DNA from: Treponema sp.
GTDB taxonomy: Bacteria > Spirochaetota > Spirochaetia > Treponematales > Treponemataceae
NCBI GenBank assembly: GCA_024400915.1
Contig: JAKSLX010000021.1
Span: forward strand, 1 to 47,404
Length of the DNA: 47,404 nucleotides
Direction of reading: 5' to 3'
The position numbers and the translations under genes were made by a program. Below the pieces are notes generated by a model. It did not search any database, was not told where the DNA came from, and saw only the letters and a list, made by a program, of their open reading frames with translations. Of the stretch, positions 14,628-23,991 are shown in pieces (the first letter of the stretch is position 1; each line of letters begins with the position of its first letter).

Positions 14628-15968
14628 TGCCATCATTGCACGAGCAACCTTGAGGAAGCCGTAGATGTTTGCGCCAGAAACGTAGTCGCCTTCTGTTGCA
14701 AATTCCTTAGCTGTGTTCCATGCGTTGTCGTGGATCTGTGTCATGATGTTCTTGAGCTTTGCATCAACTTCTTCACGTGTCCATGAGAGGCGTTCGCTGT
14801 TCTGAGACATTTCGAGACCAGAAACTGCAACACCACCGGCATTTGCTGCCTTACCAGGAGCGAAGCGTACACCGTTTGCCTGGAGGTAAGCGATAGCTTC
14901 TGCACGTGTTGGCATGTTAGCACCTTCAGCAACAAGCTTGATGCCGTTTGCTACGAGCTTCTTTGCATCTTCTTCGTAGATTTCATCCTGTGTAGCACAA
15001 GGGAATGCATAGTCTGCCTTAACTCCCCATGGCTTTTCTCCAGCAAAGAACTTTGCTGTTGGGTACTTCTTAACGTATTCAGAGATACGTGCCTTTGTGT
15101 TTGCAAGTTCTGTGATGTATGCGAGCTTTTCAGCATCGATTCCGTCTTCATCAAGGATGTATCCAGATGAGTCAGAAAGTGTGATAACCTTACCACCGAG
15201 CTGGTTGATCTTTTCTGTTGCGTACTGAGCAACGTTACCCTTACCAGAAACGAGACATGTCTTTCCCTTGAAGTCTGTTCCCATCTTTGCGAGCATGCAT
15301 TCTGCAAAGTAGATGAGACCGTAACCTGTTGCTTCTGGACGGATCAAAGAACCACCGAAGTCAAGTCCCTTACCTGTAAGAACACCTGTCCATACGTTTG
15401 CGATTCTCTTGTACTGACCGAACATCCAAGCTACTTCGCGTCCACCAACACCCTTGTCTCCAGCTGGAACGTCTGTGTCAGCACCGATATGGCGATAAAG
15501 TTCTGTCATGAATGACTGGCAGAAGCGCATAACTTCGCCTTCTGATTTTCCGTGAGCGTCAAAGTCTGAACCACCCTTTCCGCCACCCATTGGAAGTGTT
15601 GTAAGAGAGTTCTTGAGGATCTGTTCAAATCCGAGGAACTTGAGAACGTCGAGACCTACTTCTGGAGAGAAGCGGAGGCCTCCCTTGTAAGGTCCGATTG
15701 CGCTGTTGAACTGAACGCGGTATCCGCGGTTTACGTGTGGTACACCCTTGTCATCTGTCCAAGGTACACGGAACATGATGATTCTTTCTGGTTCTGTGAG
15801 TCTTTCAAGAACTGCTGTCTTTTCAAGCTCTGGCATCTTGTCTACTACAGGTGAAATTGTCTGAAGAACGAGACCTGCAGCCTGGAGAAAGTGACCCTGA
15901 TCTGCGTAACGAGCGCTAAGATCATCCCAAACACGTTTACAATAAGCGTTAGTAATTTTGTATTCCAT
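14613..15968 (-). CDS. gdhA: NADP-type glutamate dehydrogenase
   Basis: This 451-residue enzyme reductively aminates 2-oxoglutarate with ammonium to glutamate. Length and sequence match the hexameric NADP-linked family: the substrate site GPYKGGLRFSPEV, the catalytic-lysine loop TLPMGGGKGGSDFDAHGKSEGEVMRFCQSFM, PAGDKGVGGREVAWMFGQYK, the nucleotide-binding VSGKGNVAQYATEKI, and a C-terminal ANAGGVAVSGLEMSQNSERLSW. It is monocistronic, with its own promoter (16016-16050). Its ribosome site TAAGGGGTTATAGTATG is nearly identical to that of glnN. A duplicated gene end lies downstream (14502-14627). Together with GlnN and the Amt-PII fusion it forms the ammonium-assimilation set of this window. Confidence 0.96.
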   Translation of the reverse strand: MEYKITNAYCKRVWDDLSARYADQGHFLQAAGLVLQTISPVVDKMPELEKTAVLERLTEPERIIMFRVPWTDDKGVPHVNRGYRVQFNSAIGPYKGGLRFSPEVGLDVLKFLGFEQILKNSLTTLPMGGGKGGSDFDAHGKSEGEVMRFCQSFMTELYRHIGADTDVPAGDKGVGGREVAWMFGQYKRIANVWTGVLTGKGLDFGGSLIRPEATGYGLIYFAECMLAKMGTDFKGKTCLVSGKGNVAQYATEKINQLGGKVITLSDSSGYILDEDGIDAEKLAYITELANTKARISEYVKKYPTAKFFAGEKPWGVKADYAFPCATQDEIYEEDAKKLVANGIKLVAEGANMPTRAEAIAYLQANGVRFAPGKAANAGGVAVSGLEMSQNSERLSWTREEVDAKLKNIMTQIHDNAWNTAKEFATEGDYVSGANIYGFLKVARAMMAQGLC

Positions 15969-15982
15969 ACTATAACCCCTTA
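15966..15982 (-). promoter_or_regulatory. gdhA ribosome-site motif shared with glnN
   Basis: On the minus strand TAAGGGGTTATAGTATG ends with the gdhA start codon. glnN has TAAGGGGTTACAATATG at the same place (36958-36974). GGGGTTA is not the usual GGAGG of neighbouring genes and is complementary to UAACCCC in the loop of the amt leader. Confidence 0.55.
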
Positions 15983-16015
15983 CAATTTTTTAAGCCACAA
16001 TACCGCGACTTTAAC

Positions 16016-16050
16016 TTTAGTAATACTAAACTTTTTTAAGTATTTTGCAA
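16016..16050 (-). promoter_or_regulatory. gdhA promoter with palindromic site
   Basis: On the minus strand: TTGCAA (16045-16050), 16-nt spacer, TAGTAT (16023-16028). The -10 box lies within the palindrome TTTAGTATTACTAAA (16016-16030; 7-bp arms), a likely regulator site. The cognate regulator is unknown. Confidence 0.55.
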
Positions 16051-16088
16051 AGTAAAATATAACTAAATTCACATATCACTTCCGAATT

Positions 16089-19000
16089 TTACAACAGAAT
16101 ATGGGATCCTTTGTCCGATTTTGTGACTTTGACATGACAGGCAATGGCATCCATCATTTCTTCAACATGGGATATGATGCCGACGGTCCTTGTATTTCCA
16201 ATATCCTGAAGAACTCCAACAGACATTTCAAGACAATCTTTGTCAAGGGAACCAAAACCTTCGTCGATGAATAGTGAATCCATGCGGCTTGTCTTCTGAA
16301 CAACCTCCGTAAGACCAAGTGCAAGGCTTATGGAAGCCATGAAAGTTTCACCGCCACTGAGCATTGCAGAATCCCTGTCCTTGTTTGTCTGGTAGTCATG
16401 AACAAGAAGATCAAGTCCACGGCGCATATTTCCACCGGATTTGTCCGTATCCAGAATGAACTCGTACCTTTCACCGGAAATCTTCAGGAGATGGCGGTTT
16501 GCACAGACAACCACATCATCAAAGTAAAGTCCCAGAAACCATGTCTCAAACGGAACCTTGGAAGGATTGAGGCCGGAAAGATCCTTACTGAGACGAGCCA
16601 AAGGTTTTCCTTCCTGCTCAAGTTCTGCAAGTTCCTTTGTCTTTTCCAGATATTTCCCAAAATTCTTATCAAAGATGGTTTTCTCCGCAAGAAGGTTTTC
16701 CCCCTCTTTTGTAACCGTATTGATTTTTTCTTCTACCGATTCTATTTCCTGCTCGAGTTTTTCAGACTTTTCCTGAAGCTGCGAATATTTTTCAGAAACT
16801 TTTCCAGATAGAACCTGAATGCTGGTTTCAAGCCGAGACATTTCATCGAGGAATTTCTTTAACACAGCCTTAAGCGAATCCTTCTCCGATTTTTCAAGGA
16901 AACATTCAAGAACTTTCTTTTCATCTTCAAATTCAGATTCTACAAGCCTTGAGCAGAGAACAGATTCTGCATCCTTGAAATTTTCAGTTGACGTTTCAAA
17001 GGCATCCTGGGCTTCCTGAAGTCTTGTTCTGTTTTTTTCAAGATTGAGACCAGCCTCTTCAAAATCCTTCTTGAAAGAAGAAACCTGATCCTGCTGTTTT
17101 TCTAAAAGAAATTCCAGTTCTTTCATTTCGCTTCTTATTGAAGCAGGATCCGTATTTTCTCCGCCATTTTTCTTAACCTGATTTTCCAAGGCTTTGAGGG
17201 TTGCAGAAACTGAAGCGAAATCAGACTCTGCCTGTGAAACAAGATCCTTGAGTTCAGCAACAGCCAATCTGGAATTTTCAATATCCTTCAAAATCCGATC
17301 GCAGGACTCATAGAGTTTCTGCATCAAATCCATTTCAGCTTTTGCCTTGTCCGCATGTTCCTTCGCCAGATCCAGGGAAATGTCCCCGCTTTCTTTCTTA
17401 AGCACAGAAATATCTTCCCGATACTTTTCAGCAAGCTTTGTTTCCGCGGCAATCTTTTCAGAATATGAGGCACGTAGTTCGGTTTCTGTTTTTATCGAGC
17501 GCTCTGCCGTCGAAATTTTTTCATCCAGATCAAGGAATTCACCGGAAGCCTTTGCAGGAGAAGGATGTTCCTTTGAACCGCAGACAGGACAAGGACACCC
17601 GGGCTTTAAATACGAAACGATGGAAAGGGCCGCATTATTGGCAGCCTGTTCTTCCCTTGCATTTTTATATTCAGCAAGGAGCTTTTCGCTGTTCTCTATC
17701 TGCCTTGAAGACTCATCTTTCTTGAAATTCAGTTCCTTAACTGATTTTTCAGAATCAGAAATTTTCAACTCAAGTCCGGAAATCTGTTCAACAAGACTGC
17801 AGATATGGTTTGCAGCCTGATGGCTTTCCTTTGCCTTGCTATATTTTTCAAGAATCACGCTGAAAATTCGATGGGAATCTTCATCAGCAGGAATTCCAGC
17901 TTCACGGGCTTTTTCAAAAAATTCCTTTTCAAGATTCTTTAAGACTACATTTTCAGAATCCAGGGACTTCTTTGCTTCAGCCAGCTTTTCCTTTGATTTT
18001 TCAAGAAGCTTTTCTTCCTCGGCGTATTTTTCTGCAGCTTCAAGTCTATCAGCATAACCTTTGAAGAGAATCTTATTTTCATCGATAAGCTTTTCGATTT
18101 TCTGATTTTCAGCTTCGTTTTTTTTCAGGCTGTTGAATTTATTTTCAGCGGCTTCTGTCATCTCCTTAATTTCAGCAAGACGTTTTTCCGCCACTTCCAT
18201 TTCCTTTCTGCGCTGATTTTTCGACTCCACGAAAGGAACAACAAGGTCTGCAGAATCAGACAGATTCAGTTTATTCTCAAGTTCTTTCATGGAAGAAGTT
18301 TTTTCATCAAGTTTTTTCTTTTCTTCCATGGATTTTTCAAGTTCACTTGCAGTCTTAAGTTCTGCCTCGAGTTTTGCATTGGCTTTGTCCAGGCGTTCCT
18401 TTTCCTTATGAAGCCCCGTAAGTAGAGTTTTATTTTCATCAAGCCGACTTTCATAAGATGCAATTTTATTTTCTGCATCCGTCAGATTAACTTCCTTGAG
18501 AATATTCTTGATTTCGGCATCCGCAAGATCGATTTTTCCCTGCAGGTCTTCATTCTTTTTCTTTACTTTTTCTACAATTGATTGATAGAAATCTATTGGG
18601 AAAAGTTTCTTGAGAATTTCCTGTTTTACGCTTGAATTAGAACGAAGAAATTTAGAAAATTCTCCCTGTGGAAGAACCACAATCTTTGAAAACTCAGGAG
18701 CAGAGAGACCAACGATCTTAACAAGCATTGCCTCCAACTCAGATTTACCCGCGTTGAGAAATTCATATGAAGACAAACTTTCGTTCCATTTTTCCACCGT
18801 AAGCTTTGATGCTTCCACAGATGCTTTTTTGTTTCTGTTTACATATGGACGGGGAAGAGTTCTGACAACCCTGTACTTTTCACCATCTGAAGAGAATTCC
18901 AGTTCAACGGAACTATCCTCATCTTCTTTTGCAAACTGGGAACGAAAATCCATTGCCTTACCTTTTCTTGCTCCAAGAAAATCTCCATATAGGGCAAAAG

Positions 19001-19136
19001 TCATTGCATCAAAAATCGTGGTTTTTCCGGCACCAGTATCACCGCAAAGAAGGAATACTTCTTCCAGCTGGGTAAAATCAAGGCTTTCGTCCACGAAAGG
19101 ACCTACGTTTTTCAGGTGTATACTTAATGGTTTCAT
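16089..19136 (-). CDS. sbcC: Exonuclease subunit SbcC
   Basis: This SMC-like ATPase of about 1015 residues is the partner of the SbcD nuclease (Mre11-Rad50-type complex) that opens DNA hairpins and blocked ends. The N-terminus has Walker A CGDTGAGKTTIFDAM. Two long coiled-coil arms flank a zinc hook CPVCGSKEHP near residue 515, and the C-terminus has the ABC signature LSGGETFMASISLALGL and Walker B DSLFIDEGFGSLD. I place the start at 19136 (MKPLSIHLKN), one base after the sbcD stop and preceded by GGAGAAG; a longer frame would overlap sbcD. The two genes form a tightly coupled operon. Confidence 0.95.
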   Translation of the reverse strand: MKPLSIHLKNVGPFVDESLDFTQLEEVFLLCGDTGAGKTTIFDAMTFALYGDFLGARKGKAMDFRSQFAKEDEDSSVELEFSSDGEKYRVVRTLPRPYVNRNKKASVEASKLTVEKWNESLSSYEFLNAGKSELEAMLVKIVGLSAPEFSKIVVLPQGEFSKFLRSNSSVKQEILKKLFPIDFYQSIVEKVKKKNEDLQGKIDLADAEIKNILKEVNLTDAENKIASYESRLDENKTLLTGLHKEKERLDKANAKLEAELKTASELEKSMEEKKKLDEKTSSMKELENKLNLSDSADLVVPFVESKNQRRKEMEVAEKRLAEIKEMTEAAENKFNSLKKNEAENQKIEKLIDENKILFKGYADRLEAAEKYAEEEKLLEKSKEKLAEAKKSLDSENVVLKNLEKEFFEKAREAGIPADEDSHRIFSVILEKYSKAKESHQAANHICSLVEQISGLELKISDSEKSVKELNFKKDESSRQIENSEKLLAEYKNAREEQAANNAALSIVSYLKPGCPCPVCGSKEHPSPAKASGEFLDLDEKISTAERSIKTETELRASYSEKIAAETKLAEKYREDISVLKKESGDISLDLAKEHADKAKAEMDLMQKLYESCDRILKDIENSRLAVAELKDLVSQAESDFASVSATLKALENQVKKNGGENTDPASIRSEMKELEFLLEKQQDQVSSFKKDFEEAGLNLEKNRTRLQEAQDAFETSTENFKDAESVLCSRLVESEFEDEKKVLECFLEKSEKDSLKAVLKKFLDEMSRLETSIQVLSGKVSEKYSQLQEKSEKLEQEIESVEEKINTVTKEGENLLAEKTIFDKNFGKYLEKTKELAELEQEGKPLARLSKDLSGLNPSKVPFETWFLGLYFDDVVVCANRHLLKISGERYEFILDTDKSGGNMRRGLDLLVHDYQTNKDRDSAMLSGGETFMASISLALGLTEVVQKTSRMDSLFIDEGFGSLDKDCLEMSVGVLQDIGNTRTVGIISHVEEMMDAIACHVKVTKSDKGSHILL

Positions 19137-19137
19137 T

Positions 19138-20340
19138 CTATTCTTCTCCAGCCTCAACTTCTTTTGCTATTTCCGCAAACAGTTTTTTCTCACTGTCATA
19201 TACATCCGCACCTTCTTCATCAGGATTGTTTCGGTAAACATCCTTCATGAATAAATCAAAAAGTTTTCCGTAATCACCGGAAGCAATATTTTCAATGGCT
19301 TTTTTCCTTTCTGCCAGAGCAAGGTTCTGACCAGCCGATGCTGAACGGGCAACACGAAAAGAAAGAAGGTTTGGAAATTTTTCCTTTAAAGTTCCCAGAG
19401 GATTTTCATGCACTATTGTGTCGGTACATATCATTTCGAGATAGTCTTCCATGTTACCATCGTATTTACTGCCAAGAAAATTTTCATAGGTATCTTCTAT
19501 TCTTGTTACTTTATGGAGCGGAACAAAAGGAACCTCTTTCTTTTCAATTCCCTTTTCCGAAACCTTTACAGAAAGCATGACTTTGTCTGACTTTTCACCG
19601 AAATTATAGGAAAGCGGAGAGCCAGAATAGCACACATTCTCTCCGGAAACGTTCTGTTTACCATGTATATGGCCCAGGGCAGCATAATCAAACTCCTTGA
19701 ACTTCTTGCCGTCAACCTGTTCTGCAGTTCCGACAAAATTTCTTTCAGAGCCAGAAAGACTGCTGTTACCTGCAAAAACATGAGCACTGACAACAGCAGG
19801 AATTTTTCTGTCATTGAATTTTTCATGCGCCTTCCTGATCCTTTCGCAAGCCTCGTTCAAAAGTTCATCCTGATGGCGAAGAACATTACCGTCAGAATCA
19901 AAAAGCGACCCCTGCTGCAGGAAAGGAATCTGATAGACAACGGCTGCGGTTCCTTTTTTCTCATCGCCGACAAGAATTCCCTCATCACACTTTTTTCCTT
20001 CAGTTACAATGTGTATGTTCTGGATATGCAGCAAAGATGAGGCAAAACTGAGTCGTGTAGGACTGTCATGGTTTCCGCTTGAAAAAAACATCTGAAGTTC
20101 AGGAAACCTATCATGGGCTTCACGAAGAAATTCGCTAAAAAGGGGAACAGCTTCCGGTGCAGGAATAGCCTTGTCGTAAATGTCTCCGGCCACAATCAGA
20201 GCATCATAAGGATCATTTTCCAGCTTGCCCTTTTCCAGTTCTTCCATTATCTGATTCAAAAAACACTTCTGGTCTTCAATTAGGGAATGCTCAAAAAGAA
20301 CTTTTCCCAAATGCCAGTCACTCGTATGCAGAAATTTCAT
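19138..20340 (-). CDS. sbcD: Exonuclease subunit SbcD
   Basis: This 400-residue calcineurin-like metallonuclease carries all phosphoesterase motifs: TSDWHLGK, VAGDIYDKAIP, FSSGNHDSPTRL, VVSAHVFAG and ALGHIHGKQNV, which bind two Mn ions. A C-terminal capping region follows. It acts with SbcC, encoded immediately downstream. No Shine-Dalgarno is visible; TATATT lies 9 nt before the ATG with TTGCTA 17 nt further up, so the transcript probably has almost no leader. It is divergent from trkA across 62 bp. Confidence 0.95.
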   Translation of the reverse strand: MKFLHTSDWHLGKVLFEHSLIEDQKCFLNQIMEELEKGKLENDPYDALIVAGDIYDKAIPAPEAVPLFSEFLREAHDRFPELQMFFSSGNHDSPTRLSFASSLLHIQNIHIVTEGKKCDEGILVGDEKKGTAAVVYQIPFLQQGSLFDSDGNVLRHQDELLNEACERIRKAHEKFNDRKIPAVVSAHVFAGNSSLSGSERNFVGTAEQVDGKKFKEFDYAALGHIHGKQNVSGENVCYSGSPLSYNFGEKSDKVMLSVKVSEKGIEKKEVPFVPLHKVTRIEDTYENFLGSKYDGNMEDYLEMICTDTIVHENPLGTLKEKFPNLLSFRVARSASAGQNLALAERKKAIENIASGDYGKLFDLFMKDVYRNNPDEEGADVYDSEKKLFAEIAKEVEAGEE

Positions 20341-20402
20341 ATAATATAGAATATAGGAATTATTGGTGAAATTAGCAAATAAAAATGTTATAATTATGGC
20401 AA
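20341..20402. promoter_or_regulatory. Compact divergent promoter between sbcD and trkA
   Basis: On the plus strand a perfect TATAAT (20389-20394) ends 8 nt before the trkA ATG. On the minus strand TATATT with TTGCTA serves sbcD. Neither gene has a ribosome site, so both mRNAs are predicted to begin at or within a few bases of the start codon. Confidence 0.6.
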
Positions 20403-21854
20403 ATGAACATTATGATTATCGGAGCAGGTTTTACTGGCCTTCAGCTTGCAAAAAGACTGCTCAATGAGAAAAACACAGTAACAATCATCGACAACAACGA
20501 AGAGACCATTGAAAACGTAAAGGGTCAGCTTGACTGCGATGCTTTTGCAGTAGACGGAAACAACCTTGAAAACCTTGAAGAACATGGAATCGAAAAGCAG
20601 GATGCTCTTGTTGCCGTCACCAACAATGACGAAGTTAACATGATTACCTGTTCCCTCGTTGATGCCGTATATCCTAACATCGTAAAAATCGCCCGTGTAA
20701 GGAACTACGCCTACTATGTAAATACAAATGATGCCGCAAAACATCACGCCGACACATTCAAGGGAAACCATCGACCTCTCTACGGAATCGACTACATGGT
20801 TCATCCCGATGTTGAAGCTGCAGAAGCAATCGTAAAGGCAGTTGAACACGGAGCCATAAGCGATATAGTTGATTTTGGGGAAAACGGGGAATACGAAGTT
20901 ACAGCCCTACAGGTTGAAAAGGACAGTAAGCTTGACGGAACCGCACTCAAGGAAATACGCAACCTTACAGACAAGAAATTCATCGTTGTATACCAGGAAA
21001 CAAGGGATCCCGAAACGGACAACATGGTCAGCGCACTTCCAAGCGGAGATACAATCCTTCATGCCGGCGACAGAATCGGAATCATTACTGCAAAGGAAAA
21101 CATTGCAGACATGCTGGGTCTCTGTGGAATTGAGGTTGACGTCATAAAGAAAATCTGCCTGTGTGGAATAGGCAGAGTCGGAACAATCGTAGCTGAAAGA
21201 ATCATAGAAAGAGAAAAGAAATCAGTCCTTACAAGGCTCTTTGGTGGAACAAAAAAAACTACTCAGTCAATAACCATCATAGACACGGACCTTGAACTCT
21301 GCGAGGCTGCAAAGGAAAAATTTCCGACAGCAAATGTAGTTCACGCAGACATTACGGACGATTCCATCATAGAGGAAGAAAGACTGGACAAGTGCAATCT
21401 CTTAATCTGCGCAACCCACAACCACGAGCTCAACATGGTAATTTCAGCCTATCTTGAATCCCTTGGCGTTGAAAAATCAATCGTCCTCGTAAACCAGGCA
21501 CAGTACGGAAACATTGCCCGCAAGCTGGGAATTGAAGTTGCAATCCCTATGCGCGATACACTGGTAGATTCCATCATCAGTCACCTTCACGGAAAGAGTG
21601 TTACGGGAATTCATACGGTTTCCAACGGGGAATTTGAAATCATTGAATGCGACCTTTCTCCAAACAGCAAGTTTGCAGGCAAGGCCCTCAAGGACATTGC
21701 AAATCCTGGTCAGTATCTTGTTCTCCTCATCAAGAAACCTGGCAGCAAGAACTACGAACTTCCACAGGGAAACACTGTTCTTACGGCCGGCGACCATCTT
21801 GTAATCATTGAAAAAACAGGGGACAAAAAAGTCCTGGAAAAATTCAGCAAATGA
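20403..21854 (+). CDS. trkA: Trk potassium uptake regulator TrkA
   Basis: This 483-residue peripheral protein gates K+ uptake through TrkH. It has two tandem RCK modules: Rossmann NAD-binding folds starting MNIMIIGAGFTGLQLAKRL (residue 1) and KKICLCGIGRVGTIVAERI (about residue 242), each followed by a TrkA-C domain (about 145-225 and 395-480). The doubled architecture and length are those of classical TrkA. The stop overlaps the trkH ATG by 4 nt. The start appears leaderless (TATAAT 8 nt upstream). Confidence 0.95.
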   Translation: MNIMIIGAGFTGLQLAKRLLNEKNTVTIIDNNEETIENVKGQLDCDAFAVDGNNLENLEEHGIEKQDALVAVTNNDEVNMITCSLVDAVYPNIVKIARVRNYAYYVNTNDAAKHHADTFKGNHRPLYGIDYMVHPDVEAAEAIVKAVEHGAISDIVDFGENGEYEVTALQVEKDSKLDGTALKEIRNLTDKKFIVVYQETRDPETDNMVSALPSGDTILHAGDRIGIITAKENIADMLGLCGIEVDVIKKICLCGIGRVGTIVAERIIEREKKSVLTRLFGGTKKTTQSITIIDTDLELCEAAKEKFPTANVVHADITDDSIIEEERLDKCNLLICATHNHELNMVISAYLESLGVEKSIVLVNQAQYGNIARKLGIEVAIPMRDTLVDSIISHLHGKSVTGIHTVSNGEFEIIECDLSPNSKFAGKALKDIANPGQYLVLLIKKPGSKNYELPQGNTVLTAGDHLVIIEKTGDKKVLEKFSK

Positions 21855-23311
21855 AATACAGATCAACAGTAACAATAACAGTTTTCAGGGTCCTCTTCCT
21901 GATCCTTGCAATAGTTGGGCTTTCGTTTTTGATTCCGGTTGCAACAGCCCTCTACTGTCATGAATATTCAGTCCTTCCGTCTTTTCTGATTCCTATGGCA
22001 ATAAGTTTTGTCCTTGGAGTTCTGTTCCTCATATTCAAGCATAAGCAGAGGGCAAAACTTACGGCACGCGCAAGTTTTGTTGTAGTTGCAGTTGCATGGG
22101 CAGGTGCCTGTCTTTTCGGTGCAGTTCCACTTTATGCAAGCGGAGCTATTCCAAGCATTACTGATGCTGTTTTTGAAAGCGTATCTGGTTTTTCAACAAC
22201 GGGTTCAACAATTCTGTCTGAAATTGAGACACTTCCAAGAAGCATAAACATGTGGAGATGCCTTACCCACTGGCTTGGGGGTATGGGAATTGTTGCCCTT
22301 ACGGTTGCACTTCTCCCTATCCTTGGCATCGGTGGATTCCAGCTCATTAAGGCAGAAACAACGGGACCAGAAAAAGGAAAGTTCACACCGCGCATTACGA
22401 CTACAGCAAAAATTCTCTGGTTCATCTATCTTGGAATGACTGTTGCAGAAACAATACTTTTAAAGATTGCGGGAATGGATTTCATCGACGCATTGAGCCA
22501 CGCTTTTTCAACATTGGGAACAGGTGGATTTTCTACAAGAAATGAAAGCATAGCAGCCTACAACAGTGCAGCCATAGACATGATCTGCTTTACCTTCATG
22601 TTCCTTTCGGGAATCAACTTTTCCCTCTACTTCTATGTTTTTGCAAGGCAATTTTCAGAACTCAGAAACAATTCGGAATTAAAGGGATATCTGGCACTCA
22701 ATGCTGTTGCCATACTGCTACTTACTATTTTTGAATACGGGCAGTTTGGCGGATTATTCAAGACTCTCCGCTACACTTCTTTCCAGGTTGCAACAATCGT
22801 GAGTACAACAGGTTTTGCCACCTGTGACTTTACACTATGGAGTCCTGCAAGTCAGGCAATAATCTTCATGCTTTTCTTCATCGGCGGATCTTCCGGTTCA
22901 ACTTCCGGAGGCGTAAAAGTTGTGCGCTGGCTCATATTCCACAAGATTCTTAAAATTGAAATTCAGAAGATGATTCATCCTCACGGAATTTTTTCCGTAA
23001 GGCTCAACCAGCAGCCGGCAAGAAAGGAAATCGTTCCGACGGTAATGGCTTTCTTCTGCCTGTACTACTTTCTTTTGATTTTTACGACCTTCTTTGGAAC
23101 CCTATTTGGAATGGACATACTGACAGCCTTTACGGGAGCCGCATCAATGATAGGAAATATCGGGCCTGGATTTAATGCACTCGGTCCTTCCTGCAACTTC
23201 GGATGGCTTGCAGCTCCGGTAAAATGGTTCTACTGCTTTGCAATGCTTGCTGGCCGTCTTGAAATGTTCACCCTGTTTGTTTTCTTTACACCAAGTTTCT
23301 GGAAAAAATAA
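21851..23311 (+). CDS. trkH: Trk potassium transporter membrane subunit
   Basis: This 486-residue channel-like membrane protein belongs to the TrkH/KtrB superfamily. Four imperfect selectivity-filter repeats are recognisable: SGFSTTGSTIL, STLGTGGFSTRN, VSTTGFATCDF and SMIGNIGPGFN, each with the filter Gly. About ten membrane helices are expected. It is translationally coupled to trkA (ATGA overlap), and the pair forms a complete K+ uptake system. There is no obvious terminator before the convergent gene at 23338. Confidence 0.95.
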   Translation: MKYRSTVTITVFRVLFLILAIVGLSFLIPVATALYCHEYSVLPSFLIPMAISFVLGVLFLIFKHKQRAKLTARASFVVVAVAWAGACLFGAVPLYASGAIPSITDAVFESVSGFSTTGSTILSEIETLPRSINMWRCLTHWLGGMGIVALTVALLPILGIGGFQLIKAETTGPEKGKFTPRITTTAKILWFIYLGMTVAETILLKIAGMDFIDALSHAFSTLGTGGFSTRNESIAAYNSAAIDMICFTFMFLSGINFSLYFYVFARQFSELRNNSELKGYLALNAVAILLLTIFEYGQFGGLFKTLRYTSFQVATIVSTTGFATCDFTLWSPASQAIIFMLFFIGGSSGSTSGGVKVVRWLIFHKILKIEIQKMIHPHGIFSVRLNQQPARKEIVPTVMAFFCLYYFLLIFTTFFGTLFGMDILTAFTGAASMIGNIGPGFNALGPSCNFGWLAAPVKWFYCFAMLAGRLEMFTLFVFFTPSFWKK

Positions 23312-23337
23312 AAACATGCAGGACCATTCGATTATAC

Positions 23338-23697
23338 CTAAGTCCAGTTTTTCCAAGTGTCAGGATCGTAGCCTACAGTGGCTGCATCCTTTCCGTTTCG
23401 TACTATTGGCTGAATCATAAGCGTGGGATTTTCAAGAAGCTTTGATTCCTTTTCACTGTCATCAAGATAAGCAAAATTTGCATAGTCCTTATTTTTCTTA
23501 TCAGCAAGAAGTTCAACTGCGGCGGTCCTGCTTCCGGCTTTTTTTGAAAGGCAGGCAATGACGCTCTCGAGTTCCCCCTTTGAAATTCCTTTTTCCTTAA
23601 GATCTATTTTCTGAACCGGAATTCGTCTCTCTGCAAAATATCTTTCGGCTTTTTTGACATCAAAAGATTTAGCCGTACCAAAAATCTGAATTGCCAT
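23338..23697 (-). CDS. ArsC/Spx-family protein lacking the catalytic cysteine
   Basis: This 119-residue thioredoxin-fold protein resembles the ArsC/YffB family: FGTAKSFDVKKAERYFAERRIPVQKIDLKEKGISKGEL and NPTLMIQPIVRNGKDAATVGYDPDTWKNW. The N-terminal Cys that arsenate reductases use is absent (FGTAKSFD instead of a C-containing loop), so a reductase role is doubtful. The start is 23697 (MAIQIFG), with AAAGGAG upstream; the longer frame to 23751 has no such site. Convergent with trkH. Its function is unknown. Confidence 0.85.
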   Translation of the reverse strand: MAIQIFGTAKSFDVKKAERYFAERRIPVQKIDLKEKGISKGELESVIACLSKKAGSRTAAVELLADKKNKDYANFAYLDDSEKESKLLENPTLMIQPIVRNGKDAATVGYDPDTWKNWT

Positions 23698-23787
23698 TAT
23701 AAACTCCTTTTCTCGGATGATAATCCTACCACAGATGACAACAAAAATCACATTTTATGATAGGATTTATCTAACTGAGGTTGAACC

Positions 23788-23991
23788 ATGGACGACAGCG
23801 AATACTACGCAATGATGCGAAGGCAATATTCAAATCCAATAAAAATTCAGAAATCTACGCAGAAAAAAGAAACCGATCAAAACAAAACACCGGGAACCTT
23901 CAGCAGCTGGGAAAAGAAATACGGCCACGAAGATGCTGAAATGTTCCTGGAAAGAAACCTGGAAGCTGCAGAAGATGAACAGCAGGAATAA
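23788..23991 (+). CDS. Small hypothetical protein, 67 aa
   Basis: A small, highly charged, hydrophilic protein with no recognisable domain (MDDSEYYAMMRRQYSNP, then a Lys-rich region and an acidic C-terminus ending EAAEDEQQE). GAGG lies 9 nt before the ATG. It ends exactly where the convergent XRE gene ends, with no intervening base. It is probably real but with low functional information. Confidence 0.55.
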   Translation: MDDSEYYAMMRRQYSNPIKIQKSTQKKETDQNKTPGTFSSWEKKYGHEDAEMFLERNLEAAEDEQQE

